From the NCBI RefSeq assembly GCF_963677875.1, contig NZ_OY782564.1:248001-312000 (forward strand): a stretch of DNA of 64,000 bases, read 5' to 3'. Within the stretch, counting starts at the first letter, position 1. Each line of letters begins with the position of its first letter. Shown here one piece after another: positions 44,734 through 55,065 of this stretch. A program made the translations under genes and the position numbers. The notes under the pieces were generated by a model. It was not told the DNA's origin. It did no database searches and saw only the letters and a list, made by a program, of their open reading frames with translations. The stretch comes from Thiomicrorhabdus sp. Lineage in GTDB: Bacteria > Pseudomonadota > Gammaproteobacteria > Thiomicrospirales > Thiomicrospiraceae.

Positions 44734-45564
44734 CTAGCGGGGAATTTCAAACTCGGGCGGAACACGCTGCCGACCGATTTCAACCGCCAGATTTGGCGAA
44801 ACGCCTTTGGAATAAGCAGATAAAAACGCAGCCGACATCTCAAACAGAGAGCGATCCTGACGAATCATCACTTCCACGGAATGCACAAACGGCGCCACTA
44901 CGGCAAACGCAAAAAAGACCCCGGTCAAGGTGCCGACCAGCGCCGCCCCGATTGCGGTTCCGATTTTGGCAACATCCATTTCTCCTCCGAGCAGTTCCAT
45001 CGTCAGAATCACCCCCATAACGGCGGCAACAATCCCGAACCCCGGCAACCAATCGGAAAGCTTGCCAACCGATTTCGGCACTTCCATCATCGAACCGTAA
45101 ATACCTTGGATCTGCTGATCCATATGATGGTCAAAATCCTGACTCTGAGGCGGATTCAACAAAAGATAACTGAAATTATCGACAATGAATTTCTTAAGAT
45201 CGGCGTGCTTCAAAACCAGACTATGCTCTTGAAAAATTTCGCTGTCGTCCGGATCAATAAGATGTTTCTCCAGTGCCAGCACTCCGGAAGAGCGTGACAA
45301 ACGGGCCAAATCGGACAAAAGCCCCAAGGTATCGGCATACAGACGGGCACTGACTTTTTCACCGCCGAAATAGCGTCCGAGAAAAACCAGCGTCCGCTTC
45401 CAGACGTGAACCGGAGTCGAAGCCAAAAAGGCTCCGAAAGCAACACCGAGAATGACAACCAGCTCGGAAGGATGCCACAGCGACCATAAATTGCCGCCCA
45501 TCAATAAAAAACCGCCGAAAAAACTCAGGGCGATAACCAAAATCCCGAAAGGCTTTGCTAACAT
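44734..45564 (-). CDS. motA: Flagellar stator protein MotA
   Basis: MotA is the four-helix inner-membrane partner of MotB; its cytoplasmic loop contacts FliG. The 276-residue protein has two N-terminal helices, a charged cytoplasmic loop (LLSDLARLSRSSGVLALEKH) and the helix-3/4 signature with the conserved Pro in DWLPGFGIVAAVMGVILTME. The fourth helix is GTLTGVFFAFAVVAPF. Genes for the rest of the flagellum are not in the window. The 203-base gap upstream of its start holds no gene I can recognise. Confidence 0.94.
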   Translation of the reverse strand: MLAKPFGILVIALSFFGGFLLMGGNLWSLWHPSELVVILGVAFGAFLASTPVHVWKRTLVFLGRYFGGEKVSARLYADTLGLLSDLARLSRSSGVLALEKHLIDPDDSEIFQEHSLVLKHADLKKFIVDNFSYLLLNPPQSQDFDHHMDQQIQGIYGSMMEVPKSVGKLSDWLPGFGIVAAVMGVILTMELLGGEMDVAKIGTAIGAALVGTLTGVFFAFAVVAPFVHSVEVMIRQDRSLFEMSAAFLSAYSKGVSPNLAVEIGRQRVPPEFEIPR

Positions 45565-45767
45565 ATATTTTCTCTTTTATTCGGCGAAAACCCTTGTGTC
45601 TTCGCCTGTGAGACGCCGATTCCGCGTAATCACTTCCTCATCATGGGCGACGTTTCATCCACTCCGATCGCGAATGGTTCTTCTTTTGTACAAAGAAGGA
45701 CTTCGTCAAGCAAACTTCGGTAATTTGAAAAGCAAGACATATACCAGCTTTTAAGAGGCGTTTGAGC

Positions 45768-47999
45768 TTACTCGACAACCCGAACCTGATGCACCCTCTT
45801 TAAGGTTCTCGGCAGAGTTACGCCTTTTTTAGCTCTATTTGCAAATGCCTCTTCTAAAGCCGTCGGCCCGAAGACTTTCTCGTAATCCCCTGATTTCAGT
45901 GCCAGCTTCTGCCCGGGTTCAAATGCAAAGACGGTACGAACGCTCTCGCCTTTCGGCAACTGGATCAATTTATTCCCTTTGCCTTTGGCAAGTTCAGGCA
46001 ACTCCTCTTCGCTGAAAATCAGCATTCTTGGCTCAGACGTCACCACCAGCACCCACTGTTGCGCCTTCAGTTTGGCAGGAGTTAAAACCTCGGCCTCTTT
46101 TGGCAGAGAAAGGGCTGCCTTGCCGGCTTTGTTTTTCGAATACAGATTTTCCAGCCGGGTTTTAAAGCCAAAGCCCGCGCTCGAAGCCAGAATCACCAGG
46201 TCATTCGGATTACCGAGCAATACCTGAGTAAAGTGACTTCCGGCAGGCGGGCTCAAACGCCCGGTCAAAGGTTCGCCATGCGATCTGGCCGACGGCAAAC
46301 TGTGTGCCGGCAAGGAATAGCTGCGGCCGCCGTTGTCGAAAAAGATCGCATTCTGACGGGTTTGACCACTGTCCTGGGCCAGAAAGGCATCACCGGACTT
46401 ATAGCTGAGAGATTCACCATCGACATCGTGCCCTTTTGCGGCACGAATCCAGCCATTCTCTGACAGCACCACTGTTACGGCTTCCGAAGGCAGAAGATCC
46501 TGCTCACTCATGGCTTGCGCCGAATCCGCCTCGACCAACGGTGATCGACGCTCGTCACCGTACAGTTCAGCATCTTTCAAAAGCTCTTTCTTAACCTGAG
46601 TTTTCAAGCGCGCCTCGCTGCCAAGAATTTTTTCTAATTTCTGGCGCTCGGCTTCCAGCTCCGCCTGTTCGGTGCGAATCTTCATCTCTTCCAAACGGGC
46701 CAAATGACGCAACTTCAATTCCAAAACGGCTTCGGCCTGAACATCACTTAAACCGAAACGCGCCATCAAAGCCGGCTTAGGCTTTTCTTCTTCACGAATA
46801 ATCGCTATCACTTCATCAATGTTCAAAAAAGCAATCAGCATCCCGTCCAGGATATGCAATCGTGCCAGAACCTTGTCGAGACGGTATTGAAGACGACGGC
46901 GCACAGTCTCGATACGATACAGCAACCACTCGTTCAACATGGCCTTCAAGCCTTTCACCTGTGGCCGCCCGTTCAAACCGATCACATTAAAGTTTGCCCG
47001 GTAACTGCGTTCCAGATCGCTGGTCGCGAACAGATGTTTCATCACCGTATCGATATCAACACGCTTAGAACGCATCTCAATAACGAAACGAACCGGGTTT
47101 TCGTGATCCGACTCGTCTCTCAAATCCACAACCATCGGCAATTTCTTATTCCGCATCTGAGTTGCGATCTGTTCCAGAACTTTGGAGCCCGAAACTTGAA
47201 ATGGCAGAGCTTTGATCACAACATTCACGCCGTCTTCCACTTCATAGGCAGCTCTTTGACGGATCGAACCATGACCGCTTTCATACAACTTCAGCAATTC
47301 ATCACGCGGAGTAATAATCTGAGCGTCAGTCGGGTAATCCGGCCCGGGAATAAATTCCATCAACTCTTCGGTCGAAGTGGTCGGCCGGGTCAATAAGGCG
47401 ACACAGCCATTGATGATTTCGGAAACATTATGCGGTGGAATATCGGTTGCCATTCCAACTGCAATTCCAGAGGTGCCGTTCAGAAGCACATGCGGCACCC
47501 GTGCCGGTAAAACACGCGGTTCATCCAGTGTTCCATCAAAGTTCGGCGCCCAGTCAACCGTCCCCTGACTGATTTCGTCGAGTAACAGCTGACTGAATTT
47601 TGACAATCTGGCCTCGGTATATCGCATTGCCGCAAAGGATTTCGGGTCATCCATCGAACCCCAGTTTCCCTGACCGTCGACCAGCGGATAACGAAAGGAG
47701 AAATCCTGCGCCATTAACACCATGGCTTCGTAGCAGGCGCTGTCACCATGCGGATGAAATTTACCCAACACATCCCCAACGGTACGCGCGGATTTTTTAT
47801 GCTTGGACGACGCTTTCAGACCCAGCTCGGACATGGCATAGATAATCCGCCGCTGAACCGGCTTCAATCCGTCTCCGATGTGCGGCAAAGCACGATCCAG
47901 AATAACGTACATGGCGTAATCCAGATAAGCCCGTTCGGTAAATTCGGCAACACTGCGCTGCTCGACGCCATCGTAATTTAATGTGGTTTGCGACACCAA
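45768..47999 (-). CDS. parC: DNA topoisomerase IV subunit A
   Basis: ParC is the cleavage-religation subunit of topoisomerase IV. The 743-residue protein has the quinolone-resistance region [19 protein letters not shown] with the wild-type Ser87 and Glu91 equivalents. The active-site Tyr127 lies in [15 protein letters not shown]. The C-terminal beta-pinwheel is short, as expected for ParC rather than GyrA, and the GyrA-box is not seen. parE lies 3 kb further along, on the same strand. Confidence 0.96.
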   Translation of the reverse strand: MVSQTTLNYDGVEQRSVAEFTERAYLDYAMYVILDRALPHIGDGLKPVQRRIIYAMSELGLKASSKHKKSARTVGDVLGKFHPHGDSACYEAMVLMAQDFSFRYPLVDGQGNWGSMDDPKSFAAMRYTEARLSKFSQLLLDEISQGTVDWAPNFDGTLDEPRVLPARVPHVLLNGTSGIAVGMATDIPPHNVSEIINGCVALLTRPTTSTEELMEFIPGPDYPTDAQIITPRDELLKLYESGHGSIRQRAAYEVEDGVNVVIKALPFQVSGSKVLEQIATQMRNKKLPMVVDLRDESDHENPVRFVIEMRSKRVDIDTVMKHLFATSDLERSYRANFNVIGLNGRPQVKGLKAMLNEWLLYRIETVRRRLQYRLDKVLARLHILDGMLIAFLNIDEVIAIIREEEKPKPALMARFGLSDVQAEAVLELKLRHLARLEEMKIRTEQAELEAERQKLEKILGSEARLKTQVKKELLKDAELYGDERRSPLVEADSAQAMSEQDLLPSEAVTVVLSENGWIRAAKGHDVDGESLSYKSGDAFLAQDSGQTRQNAIFFDNGGRSYSLPAHSLPSARSHGEPLTGRLSPPAGSHFTQVLLGNPNDLVILASSAGFGFKTRLENLYSKNKAGKAALSLPKEAEVLTPAKLKAQQWVLVVTSEPRMLIFSEEELPELAKGKGNKLIQLPKGESVRTVFAFEPGQKLALKSGDYEKVFGPTALEEAFANRAKKGVTLPRTLKRVHQVRVVE

Positions 48000-48046
48000 A
48001 GCCCCCTTTTCAGACGCTTAAATTGAGAGTGGATCGAAATGAGGTT

Positions 48047-48340
48047 TCACGACGCATCATCGCTCATCCGACCGATGGCACAGGACACAAATGACTTAGC
48101 CTTGGCACCAGCCGACTCCAAACCATGAACACTACCCGCCAAAGGATACCCCATCGTTTTTAGGCGATCTCGGATTTCATCCTGCAAAGCTTCATTCGTC
48201 TGATCCGTTAATTGCACAGAAACAATGCCATCTTCAACATTGATCTCAACCTGTTCGACACCTTCAAGTTCTTGCAACTTTGCCGTGATGCGACTGGCGC
48301 AACCACCGCACTTGATATTCTCAACCTGTAAATCCAGCAT
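48047..48340 (-). CDS. Heavy-metal-associated domain protein (CopZ-like metallochaperone)
   Basis: The 97-residue cytoplasmic protein is one HMA domain with the metal-binding loop NIKCGGCASRI (Cys11, Cys14), followed by a ferredoxin-like fold. The motif reads CGGC rather than the common MTCxxC. The C-terminal 25 residues extend beyond the usual 68-residue CopZ and contain a third Cys (FVSCAIG). Copper or another soft metal is a likely ligand. No exporter ATPase is adjacent. Confidence 0.85.
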   Translation of the reverse strand: MLDLQVENIKCGGCASRITAKLQELEGVEQVEINVEDGIVSVQLTDQTNEALQDEIRDRLKTMGYPLAGSVHGLESAGAKAKSFVSCAIGRMSDDAS

Positions 48341-48486
48341 TCTGTTCTCCTTAAACTGAAAGCCCGCCCGCTTCTGCAGACATTAATCTATCATATTTTT
48401 GACGGCCGGATTTAACCGGCCCTGTGGATGCGGCGTTTTTTCTTCTACAATAGAGGCTCGGATATTCTTAAGGATTGCCTGCTGCT

Positions 48487-49908
48487 ATGACAACCATCAA
48501 CAACCACTACCTCGACCTGCCGGATGATTTTTACCGGGCCATCTCCCCCGAACCGCTACCGCAAGCCGAACTGATTCACAGCAACCACCATTTGCAAAAC
48601 GAACTTGGCAGCCATTTCACTGACGAAGCACTATTAAAAATCACCTCCGGAAACAGCCCTGAACTGCAAAGTGTTGCCCAGAAATATACCGGACACCAGT
48701 TCGGCTACTACAATCCAGACCTGGGAGATGGACGCGGATTATTGCTGGGACAAGTGTATGACCGCGACGGCCAAAGCCGGGATCTGCACTTGAAAGGCTC
48801 CGGCCAGACGCCTTTTTCCCGCCGCGGTGACGGGCGCGCAGTTCTGCGCTCCGCCATCCGCGAATATCTGGTCGGGGAAGCTCTGCATCACCTCGGAGTT
48901 CCGACCAGCCGTTGCCTGAGTCTGTGTCACAGCCCTGAAACCGTCTATCGCGAACAACCGGAAACCCGAGCCAGCTACCTCCGCGTCGCAAAAACTCATG
49001 TGCGCTTCGGACATTTCGAATGGCTGGCACAACGCCAGGATAAACCCGGTATGCAACAACTGGCCGATTACGTCATTCGCCACAACTACCCACACCTGCA
49101 ATCATTCCCAGAAGCGGAACGCTACCAGCAACTGCTGATCGAAATCATCGAAGGCACGGCCCGCTTAATGGCGAAATGGCAAACGGTCGGTTTCTGTCAC
49201 GGGGTGATGAATACCGATAATATGTCAGTGGCCGCAGAAACCTTCGACTTCGGGCCTTTTGCCTTCATGGACGATTTCAAAATTCATTACATCTGCAACC
49301 ACACCGACACCCAAGGACGTTACGCCTACAGCCAACAACCAAATATCGGACTTTGGAACTGTCAAATTCTGGCCTCGGCTTTTGCTCCGATTGCCGGCGA
49401 AAGCATCCAGCAAAGCGCACTTGATCGCTATGTCGAAGTTTACAATGCCCACTACCACGAATTGATGGCGGGCAAATTCGGCATCCGCGACGCCGAAAAA
49501 TTAAACAAGGGATTTATTGCCGACACTCTGATACTGCTTGACCAGTCCGCACTGGACTTCCACTATTTCTTCCTGCTGCTCAATCATTTCGATGGCGCAC
49601 AACACGATCAATTCACCTCTTACCTTCCAGAATCGAAGGCCTGGCGCAAGTGGCTCGATCAATATGCGCAGCTGATGCAGGATGAAGACAATCCACAAGC
49701 GATTCGCACCAGAAACAACCCGCAACTGGTGTTGCGTAATTACATCGCTCAGGAAATTATCGAAGAAGCCCAGCAAGGTCGTTATCAGATGCTGGCCGAC
49801 TGGATGCAATATCTGCGGACACCATTTCAAGCGCCGGAAGCGCTACACTCCTATATTGCCCCGCCCACAACGGCCAAGAAAGGTTTTGCATTAAGCTGTT
49901 CTTCCTGA
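48487..49908 (+). CDS. selO: Protein adenylyltransferase SelO
   Basis: SelO is a pseudokinase-fold enzyme that AMPylates protein Ser/Thr/Tyr residues. The 473-residue protein has the family segments GDGRGLLLGQVYDRDG, DLHLKGSGQTPFSRRGDGRA, CHGVMNTDNMSVAAETFDFG and NIGLWNCQILA. It ends in CSS; the Cys occupies the position of the selenocysteine of eukaryotic SelO, and there is no UGA. I take ATG 48487 as the start (AAGGA about 11 bases upstream). It stands alone between the metallochaperone gene and a PilZ-like gene. With Fic, it is the second AMPylase in the window. Confidence 0.95.
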   Translation: MTTINNHYLDLPDDFYRAISPEPLPQAELIHSNHHLQNELGSHFTDEALLKITSGNSPELQSVAQKYTGHQFGYYNPDLGDGRGLLLGQVYDRDGQSRDLHLKGSGQTPFSRRGDGRAVLRSAIREYLVGEALHHLGVPTSRCLSLCHSPETVYREQPETRASYLRVAKTHVRFGHFEWLAQRQDKPGMQQLADYVIRHNYPHLQSFPEAERYQQLLIEIIEGTARLMAKWQTVGFCHGVMNTDNMSVAAETFDFGPFAFMDDFKIHYICNHTDTQGRYAYSQQPNIGLWNCQILASAFAPIAGESIQQSALDRYVEVYNAHYHELMAGKFGIRDAEKLNKGFIADTLILLDQSALDFHYFFLLLNHFDGAQHDQFTSYLPESKAWRKWLDQYAQLMQDEDNPQAIRTRNNPQLVLRNYIAQEIIEEAQQGRYQMLADWMQYLRTPFQAPEALHSYIAPPTTAKKGFALSCSS

Positions 49909-49916
49909 CACGAATA

Positions 49917-49940
49917 CGCCGGTTCCTCGCAGCACCGGCG
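49917..49940. terminator. Hairpin after selO
   Basis: The 7 bp inverted repeat CGCCGGT / ACCGGCG with a 10-base loop lies 9 bases after the selO stop. No direct T-tract follows, so termination is uncertain. Confidence 0.35.
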
Positions 49941-50038
49941 CAAGCGAATCAGCGGCGTTTTTTACACGCCGGACTTGCCATCTGTAAACCACGGACTTAA
50001 TATCACTTCTTAGAGCCGCTTGGATAATAAAACAGAAA

Positions 50039-50374
50039 ATGATTAAAACGGATCGCAAAGCCTTACTTATCGGTAAAAACGGCCATGCTCAAGGGAAATT
50101 GGTTGAACTCTCCGCCAACGAAGCCGGCATCATTGCCACTCGCGGCGCCCAGCCCGGCACCGAGCTGGAACTGGTATTTGAAATTCCCGCCCATCAGCGT
50201 TTCGTCACTTTGAAAGTTCTGACGACAGTAACCCACCGACACAATACCAATCACGGCACTTATTTAAAGCTGGATTTCAAAAACCTGTCCGCCGAAAATG
50301 AAGCCGCCATTCAAGATTTTCTTGACTACAAAAACCGTCTTAAAGAACTTGGCAAAAAAACCAAGGTTCACTGA
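50039..50374 (+). CDS. PilZ-like domain protein
   Basis: The 111-residue protein resembles a PilZ barrel: KGKLVELS-type strand pairs (GKLVELSANEAGIIATRG, ELELVFEIPAHQRFVTLKV) and a helical end (AIQDFLDYKNRLKEL). The c-di-GMP motifs are degenerate. No clear RxxxR is present, and the (D/N)xSxxG motif reads ELSANEAG. It may therefore be a non-binding PilZ variant that acts as a structural adaptor. Family assignment is tentative. Its end overlaps the convergent 189-codon gene by 7 bases. Confidence 0.6.
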   Translation: MIKTDRKALLIGKNGHAQGKLVELSANEAGIIATRGAQPGTELELVFEIPAHQRFVTLKVLTTVTHRHNTNHGTYLKLDFKNLSAENEAAIQDFLDYKNRLKELGKKTKVH

Positions 50375-50937
50375 CACAGTTCGGAATACCGCTTCAAAAT
50401 CGGCGCCAGTCCCCGCATGGAGAAACGATAGGATTTGCTTTCGAGAGTACGGTGAGAAAGCGTAATCTCAACGGTTTCTCCGGCAGACCACTGCTGTAAC
50501 ACGGCGTGATAGTTTTTCTTCATCTGCTGCAAGGTCTTTTTGTGCGGATCGGCCGCTACCTGAAAACGGATTTTATTGGAAAATTCCTCTGCGGTATCGA
50601 CAACCTGCAGCACACCCTGCATCGAATAAAGCACCGCATCCTCTTTCGGCAAGGTTCGATAGCTCACCTGGAGCAATTTCGGCGTTTCACTCATCATTTC
50701 TTTTTCATTGAACAGAATCAACTGCAACTGAGGAAACGGCGACATTGAAGAACAGCCGACCCCAAGATACGCCTCGCCATCGGCTTTTTTAGTGAACGCT
50801 TCAAATTCAAGAACCCCACCTTGATAATCGGGATAGGTTTTCAGATGGAAATCACCGACAACCTCCGAATCCGCCGCTGCCGACCCGATAAAGCCCCATA
50901 AGAGAATCGGCAACAAGCCTTTAAAAAATCCCTTCAT
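50368..50937 (-). CDS. Secreted protein of unknown function
   Basis: The 189-residue product has a clear signal peptide (FFKGLLPILLWGFIGSAAA) and a beta-rich mature part with one internal Cys (GVGCSSM) and a C-terminal Cys. They could form a disulfide in the periplasm. I do not recognise the family. Its start overlaps the parE stop by ATGA, so the two are co-transcribed, although a functional link is not obvious. Confidence 0.75.
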   Translation of the reverse strand: MKGFFKGLLPILLWGFIGSAAADSEVVGDFHLKTYPDYQGGVLEFEAFTKKADGEAYLGVGCSSMSPFPQLQLILFNEKEMMSETPKLLQVSYRTLPKEDAVLYSMQGVLQVVDTAEEFSNKIRFQVAADPHKKTLQQMKKNYHAVLQQWSAGETVEITLSHRTLESKSYRFSMRGLAPILKRYSELCQ

Positions 50938-52823
50938 ATCTGCGCCAGATCTCCTTTATCTTCCAACCAGACCTTACGGTCGGAAGCGCGTTTTTTCGCC
51001 AGTAACTTATCCATCATTTCCGCAACAACCTGAGGTTCCTCAAGCTGAAGCTGTACCAGTCGGCGAGTATCAGGCATCATCGTCGTCTCCCGCAACTGCA
51101 TCGGATTCATTTCACCCAACCCCTTGAAACGGGTAACACTGATTTTACCGGTCATTTTTTCCGCTTCAATGCGATCCAGCACCCCTTGACGCTCGGCCTC
51201 GTCCAGCGCATAAAACACCTGCTTTCCGACGTCAATTCGATACAAAGGCGGCATGGCAACGTAAATATGTCCGGCAGAAACCAGCTCCGGAAAATGTCTG
51301 ACAAACAGCGCGCAGATCAAGGTCGCAATATGCAAACCATCGGAGTCGGCATCGGCCAAAATACAGATTTTGCCGTAACGCAACCCGCTCAAGTCATCAC
51401 TGCCGGGATCAACACCGATGGCTACACTGATATCGTGAATCTCCTGCGATGCCAGCACTTGCGCAGAGTCTACTTCCCAGGTATTCAGGATTTTGCCGCG
51501 CAAAGGCATGATCGCCTGAAAATTTTTATCTCGTGCCTGCTTCGCAGAACCGCCGGCGGAATCCCCTTCTACCAGAAACAGTTCTGTCAAGCCGAGATCA
51601 TTATCGACGCAATCCGCCAACTTTCCGGGCAGAGCCGGCCCGGAAGTAATTTTTTTCCGGGCGATTTTTTTCGCTTTCTTGCTACGCTGGCTGGCGCTTT
51701 GAATAACCAGATCGGCGATTTTGTCGGCAACATCGGTATGCTGATTCAACCACAGACTCAGAGCATCCTTCACCACCCCGGAAATAAAGGGCACACACTC
51801 TCTCGATGACAGCCGTTCTTTAGTCTGCCCGGCAAACTGAGGATCTCGCAATTTAGAAGACAATACAAAAGCGACGTTGTTCCAGGCATCTTCCGGAGTG
51901 ATCTTGACACCGCGGGGAATCAAGTTGCGAAACTCGCAATATTCGCGAATGGCGTCGGTGGTCCCGGCTCTCAAACCGTTGACGTGCGTTCCACCTTGCG
52001 GAGTCGGGATCAGGTTAACGTAGCTTTCCATCGGCATATCGGCAACCGGCTCTTCCACCCAGGACATTGCCCAGGAAACGGCCTCGTTTTCACCTTCGGC
52101 CTCACCGATGAATCCGTCTTGCGGCAAAGCCTCTAACGTTTGGAGTTTATCACTCAAATAATCTTTGAGCCCTTCCTGATAAAACCATTCAATCGACTCC
52201 TGATTGGTCTCATCATTAAAGACGATTTTCAGCCCCGGGCTCAATACTGCTTTGGCCCTGAGCAGGTGCTTCAGCTTATTCAAAGCGTATTTTGGCGTAT
52301 CGAAAAAGTGAGCGTCCGGCCAAAAACGCACATAGGTTCCGGTATTCTTCTTGCCAACCTTGCCAACGACTTCCAACGGCTGGCTTAAGACTCCGCCGGC
52401 AAAATGAATTTCAAACAACTGGGCATCCCGGCGAATTTGAATCTCCACTTTACTCGACAGCGCATTCACCACCGAAATACCAACCCCGTGAAGCCCTCCG
52501 GAAAACTGGTACGCTTTATTGGAAAATTTCCCACCAGCATGCAGACGGGTCATAATCACTTCCACTCCCGGCACGCCTTCCTCCGGGTGGATATCCACCG
52601 GCATACCGCGCCCGTTATCCCAGATGCTCATTGATCCATCGGCATGGTGCGTCACACGAATTTCATTTGCATAACCCGCCAACGCCTCATCGACACTGTT
52701 ATCAATTACTTCTTGTGCAAGGTGATTGGGGCGGGTCGTATCGGTATACATTCCGGGACGTTTCCTGACCGGGTCCAATCCGGTCAGAACTTCAATTTCG
52801 GAAGCGTTGTAGTTTTCACTCAC
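50934..52823 (-). CDS. parE: DNA topoisomerase IV subunit B
   Basis: ParE is the GHKL ATPase subunit of topoisomerase IV. The 629-residue protein has the ATP-binding motifs EVIDNSVDEALAG, IWDNGRGMPVD and QFSGGLHGVGISVVNAL. The TOPRIM signature is LFLVEGDSAGGSAKQARD with ADADSDGLH. The C-terminal region FKGLGEMNPMQLRETTM is typical. The start is GTG at 52823 with AGGAG 8 bases upstream; an earlier in-frame ATG at 52865 has no support. The size separates it from the longer GyrB of proteobacteria. Confidence 0.96.
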   Translation of the reverse strand: MSENYNASEIEVLTGLDPVRKRPGMYTDTTRPNHLAQEVIDNSVDEALAGYANEIRVTHHADGSMSIWDNGRGMPVDIHPEEGVPGVEVIMTRLHAGGKFSNKAYQFSGGLHGVGISVVNALSSKVEIQIRRDAQLFEIHFAGGVLSQPLEVVGKVGKKNTGTYVRFWPDAHFFDTPKYALNKLKHLLRAKAVLSPGLKIVFNDETNQESIEWFYQEGLKDYLSDKLQTLEALPQDGFIGEAEGENEAVSWAMSWVEEPVADMPMESYVNLIPTPQGGTHVNGLRAGTTDAIREYCEFRNLIPRGVKITPEDAWNNVAFVLSSKLRDPQFAGQTKERLSSRECVPFISGVVKDALSLWLNQHTDVADKIADLVIQSASQRSKKAKKIARKKITSGPALPGKLADCVDNDLGLTELFLVEGDSAGGSAKQARDKNFQAIMPLRGKILNTWEVDSAQVLASQEIHDISVAIGVDPGSDDLSGLRYGKICILADADSDGLHIATLICALFVRHFPELVSAGHIYVAMPPLYRIDVGKQVFYALDEAERQGVLDRIEAEKMTGKISVTRFKGLGEMNPMQLRETTMMPDTRRLVQLQLEEPQVVAEMMDKLLAKKRASDRKVWLEDKGDLAQI

Positions 52824-52964
52824 AGTGAAGACTCCTGATGATAGAATAATCGCATGAAAAAACACGGCATCCGAACCGTGTCGACAAACAGTCGGCCAAC
52901 GCTTTCAGGCCGGCAAAACCGGGCTTGCCGTCATAGAAAACTACCGGAATCATATCATATTATT

Positions 52965-53609
52965 ATGCCAAATCGAGATTACCGCCAAGCGCGCAGAGAA
53001 TACCTGACTGCCGAACTCCGTGAAGATCAGGTTCTGTCAGATCCCTTTCACCAGTTCGCCCTGTGGATGGATGCCGCCATAGAAAAAATCCCCTACGATC
53101 CCACCGGCATGTCGGTTTCTACGGTGGATGCTAACGGCCAGCCTCACAGCCGAGTTGTTTTGCTGAAATCTTTCGACAATCGTGGATTTGTCTTCTATAC
53201 CCATTATCAAAGTGCCAAAGGGTTCCAGATCGACCACAACTCCAAAGCCGCCTTGCTCTTCTTCTGGCCGGAACTGGATCGCCAGATTCGCATTGAGGGC
53301 GAATTGCAGAAAATCGATCCCCAAGAGTCGGAAAATTACTTTCATTCCCGACCGCACGACAGCCAGGTGGCCGCTGCCAGCTCGGTGCAAAGCACTCCGG
53401 TCGACAGCCGCCAGACACTGGAGCAACGTTTTAGCGATCTCGCCGCGCAATACCATGATAAAGAGGTTCCCTACCCTTCCCACTGGGGTGGCTACCGCTT
53501 GGAAGCACAACAATTTGAGTTCTGGCAGGGAAGAGCCAACCGACTGCATGATCGCCTGTGCTATTACCGCGCAGACGGCGAGTGGAAAATTCAGAGACTG
53601 GCGCCGTGA
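52965..53609 (+). CDS. pdxH: Pyridoxine/pyridoxamine 5'-phosphate oxidase
   Basis: PdxH makes pyridoxal phosphate using FMN and oxygen. The 214-residue protein has the start region PNRDYRQARREYLTAELRED, the FMN-binding VVLLKSFDNRGFVFYTHYQS and the C-terminal signature EFWQGRANRLHDRL. ATG 52965 gives the family length; upstream in-frame codons lie in the parE leader region. It is divergent from parE and followed by ung. Confidence 0.96.
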   Translation: MPNRDYRQARREYLTAELREDQVLSDPFHQFALWMDAAIEKIPYDPTGMSVSTVDANGQPHSRVVLLKSFDNRGFVFYTHYQSAKGFQIDHNSKAALLFFWPELDRQIRIEGELQKIDPQESENYFHSRPHDSQVAAASSVQSTPVDSRQTLEQRFSDLAAQYHDKEVPYPSHWGGYRLEAQQFEFWQGRANRLHDRLCYYRADGEWKIQRLAP

Positions 53610-53653
53610 TCGCTTTTGGCAATCACGAAATGGCGCAAAAAAACGAGGGATTC

Positions 53654-54334
53654 ATGGGCGACATTCAACTAGAAGCAAGCTGGCTGTCGAGACTGAAAAA
53701 CCAGTTCGATCAACCTTATATGCAAAAGCTGAAAACATTTCTGCTTGATGAGAAACAGCAGGGAAAAACCATTCTTCCGAAAGGCGGGCAATGGTTCAAC
53801 GCGCTCAACAGCACCCCTTTTGACAAAGTCAAAGTAGTCATTCTCGGCCAGGACCCTTACCCGACACCAGGTCATGCCCATGGTCTGTGTTTTTCCGTCC
53901 AACCCGGCGTCTCACCCTTGCCGAAATCTCTGCTGAACATCAATCAGGAGCTGTACGATGACCTTGGAGTCGACAACCGGCACAGTGGTTATCTGCAACC
54001 TTGGACTGAACAGGGCGTCTTGCTTCTGAATGCCGTCCTCACAGTAGAAGCCGGCAAATCCAACGCCCATCAGAACCGCGGCTGGGAAGCCTTCACCGAT
54101 GCCATCGTGGACGAAATCAATCGCGATACCGAACATACCGTTTTCATTCTCTGGGGCGCCTACGCCCAGAAAAAAGGACGCATGATTGACCGCAATCGCC
54201 ACTTCGTGATTGAGAGCCCGCATCCGTCTCCGTTGTCGGCTTACCGCGGGTTTTTCGGAAGCCGTCCATTTTCTCGCTGCAACGCTTATCTGCAAGCCAA
54301 CGGCAAAACTCCGATCAACTGGCAGCTACCGTAG
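53654..54334 (+). CDS. ung: Uracil-DNA glycosylase family 1
   Basis: Ung removes uracil from DNA. The 226-residue protein has the water-activating motif VILGQDPYPTPGHAHGLCFS with the catalytic Asp, and the leucine loop motif HPSPLSAYRGFFGSRPFS with the catalytic His. The usual GQDPYH reads GQDPYP here, and SAHRGFF reads SAYRGFF. Both changes are close to the uracil pocket but leave the catalytic pair intact. The ATG at 53654 has GAGGG just upstream; an earlier ATG at 53630 is possible. Confidence 0.95.
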   Translation: MGDIQLEASWLSRLKNQFDQPYMQKLKTFLLDEKQQGKTILPKGGQWFNALNSTPFDKVKVVILGQDPYPTPGHAHGLCFSVQPGVSPLPKSLLNINQELYDDLGVDNRHSGYLQPWTEQGVLLLNAVLTVEAGKSNAHQNRGWEAFTDAIVDEINRDTEHTVFILWGAYAQKKGRMIDRNRHFVIESPHPSPLSAYRGFFGSRPFSRCNAYLQANGKTPINWQLP

Positions 54335-54337
54335 AGC

Positions 54338-55042
54338 TTATAAAGACTTTTGAAACCAGGCTTCGGTCGCCTGGTTTAATTCGGCAACACTCATCTCTCC
54401 GGCATTTAACGGCTCGCTGATGTGAACGTGAATGGTTCCCGGACGTTTAATGAAACTGTTTTTCGGCCAGCAAGACCCGGCATTGTGCGCAACCAGGTAA
54501 ACTCGGGCCTTAGCCTGGGTCGCCATCATGGCACCGCCGACATTGATCTTGCCAAGCTGCTTCGGAGACATGCGAGTTCCTTCGGGAAACACCACCACCC
54601 AGTCGCCGTTTTCTATGCGCGCCTTACCTTCGCTAACCAATTGCTTCAACGCTTGACGGCCCGCACCGCGATCAATGGCAATCGGATTCAGCAATGCCAT
54701 CCCCCATCCGAAAAACGGGATTCTCAGCAACTCTTTTTTCAGAACATATGCCTGACGGGGAAAAATCTGCTGAAACACCAGCGTTTCCCAGGCGGATTCA
54801 TGCCTGGCCAGAATGACGGCTGCTTTATCCGCATCGATATGCTCGGCACCGTGAACCTGGTAGCGGACGCCACAACTCCACTTCAACCACCAAACGCAAA
54901 AAACCGCCCAATAATGCATGACATCATATCGAACCTTGAAGGAAAACGGCCGAGTCAACTGTCCCAACACCGAAAACAACACCAAGCTCGAAAGCTGGCC
55001 GACAGCAAAAAGGCAGGAACGTAAAAACCAGATCAATTGCAT
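54338..55042 (-). CDS. plsC: 1-acyl-sn-glycerol-3-phosphate acyltransferase
   Basis: PlsC acylates lysophosphatidic acid at the inner membrane. The 234-residue protein has an N-terminal hydrophobic segment, the catalytic motif I ARHESAWETLVF (HxxxxE form), motif II with Pro/Gly around ELLRIPFFGWGM, and motif III VVFPEGTRMS. The ATG at 55042 has AAGGA six bases upstream; an earlier TTG in frame is rejected. It follows gmhB by 23 bases, a common pairing. It converges on ung with a 3-base gap between the stops. Confidence 0.93.
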   Translation of the reverse strand: MQLIWFLRSCLFAVGQLSSLVLFSVLGQLTRPFSFKVRYDVMHYWAVFCVWWLKWSCGVRYQVHGAEHIDADKAAVILARHESAWETLVFQQIFPRQAYVLKKELLRIPFFGWGMALLNPIAIDRGAGRQALKQLVSEGKARIENGDWVVVFPEGTRMSPKQLGKINVGGAMMATQAKARVYLVAHNAGSCWPKNSFIKRPGTIHVHISEPLNAGEMSVAELNQATEAWFQKSL

Positions 55043-55065
55043 AATGTGTCCTTTATACGACTTAT

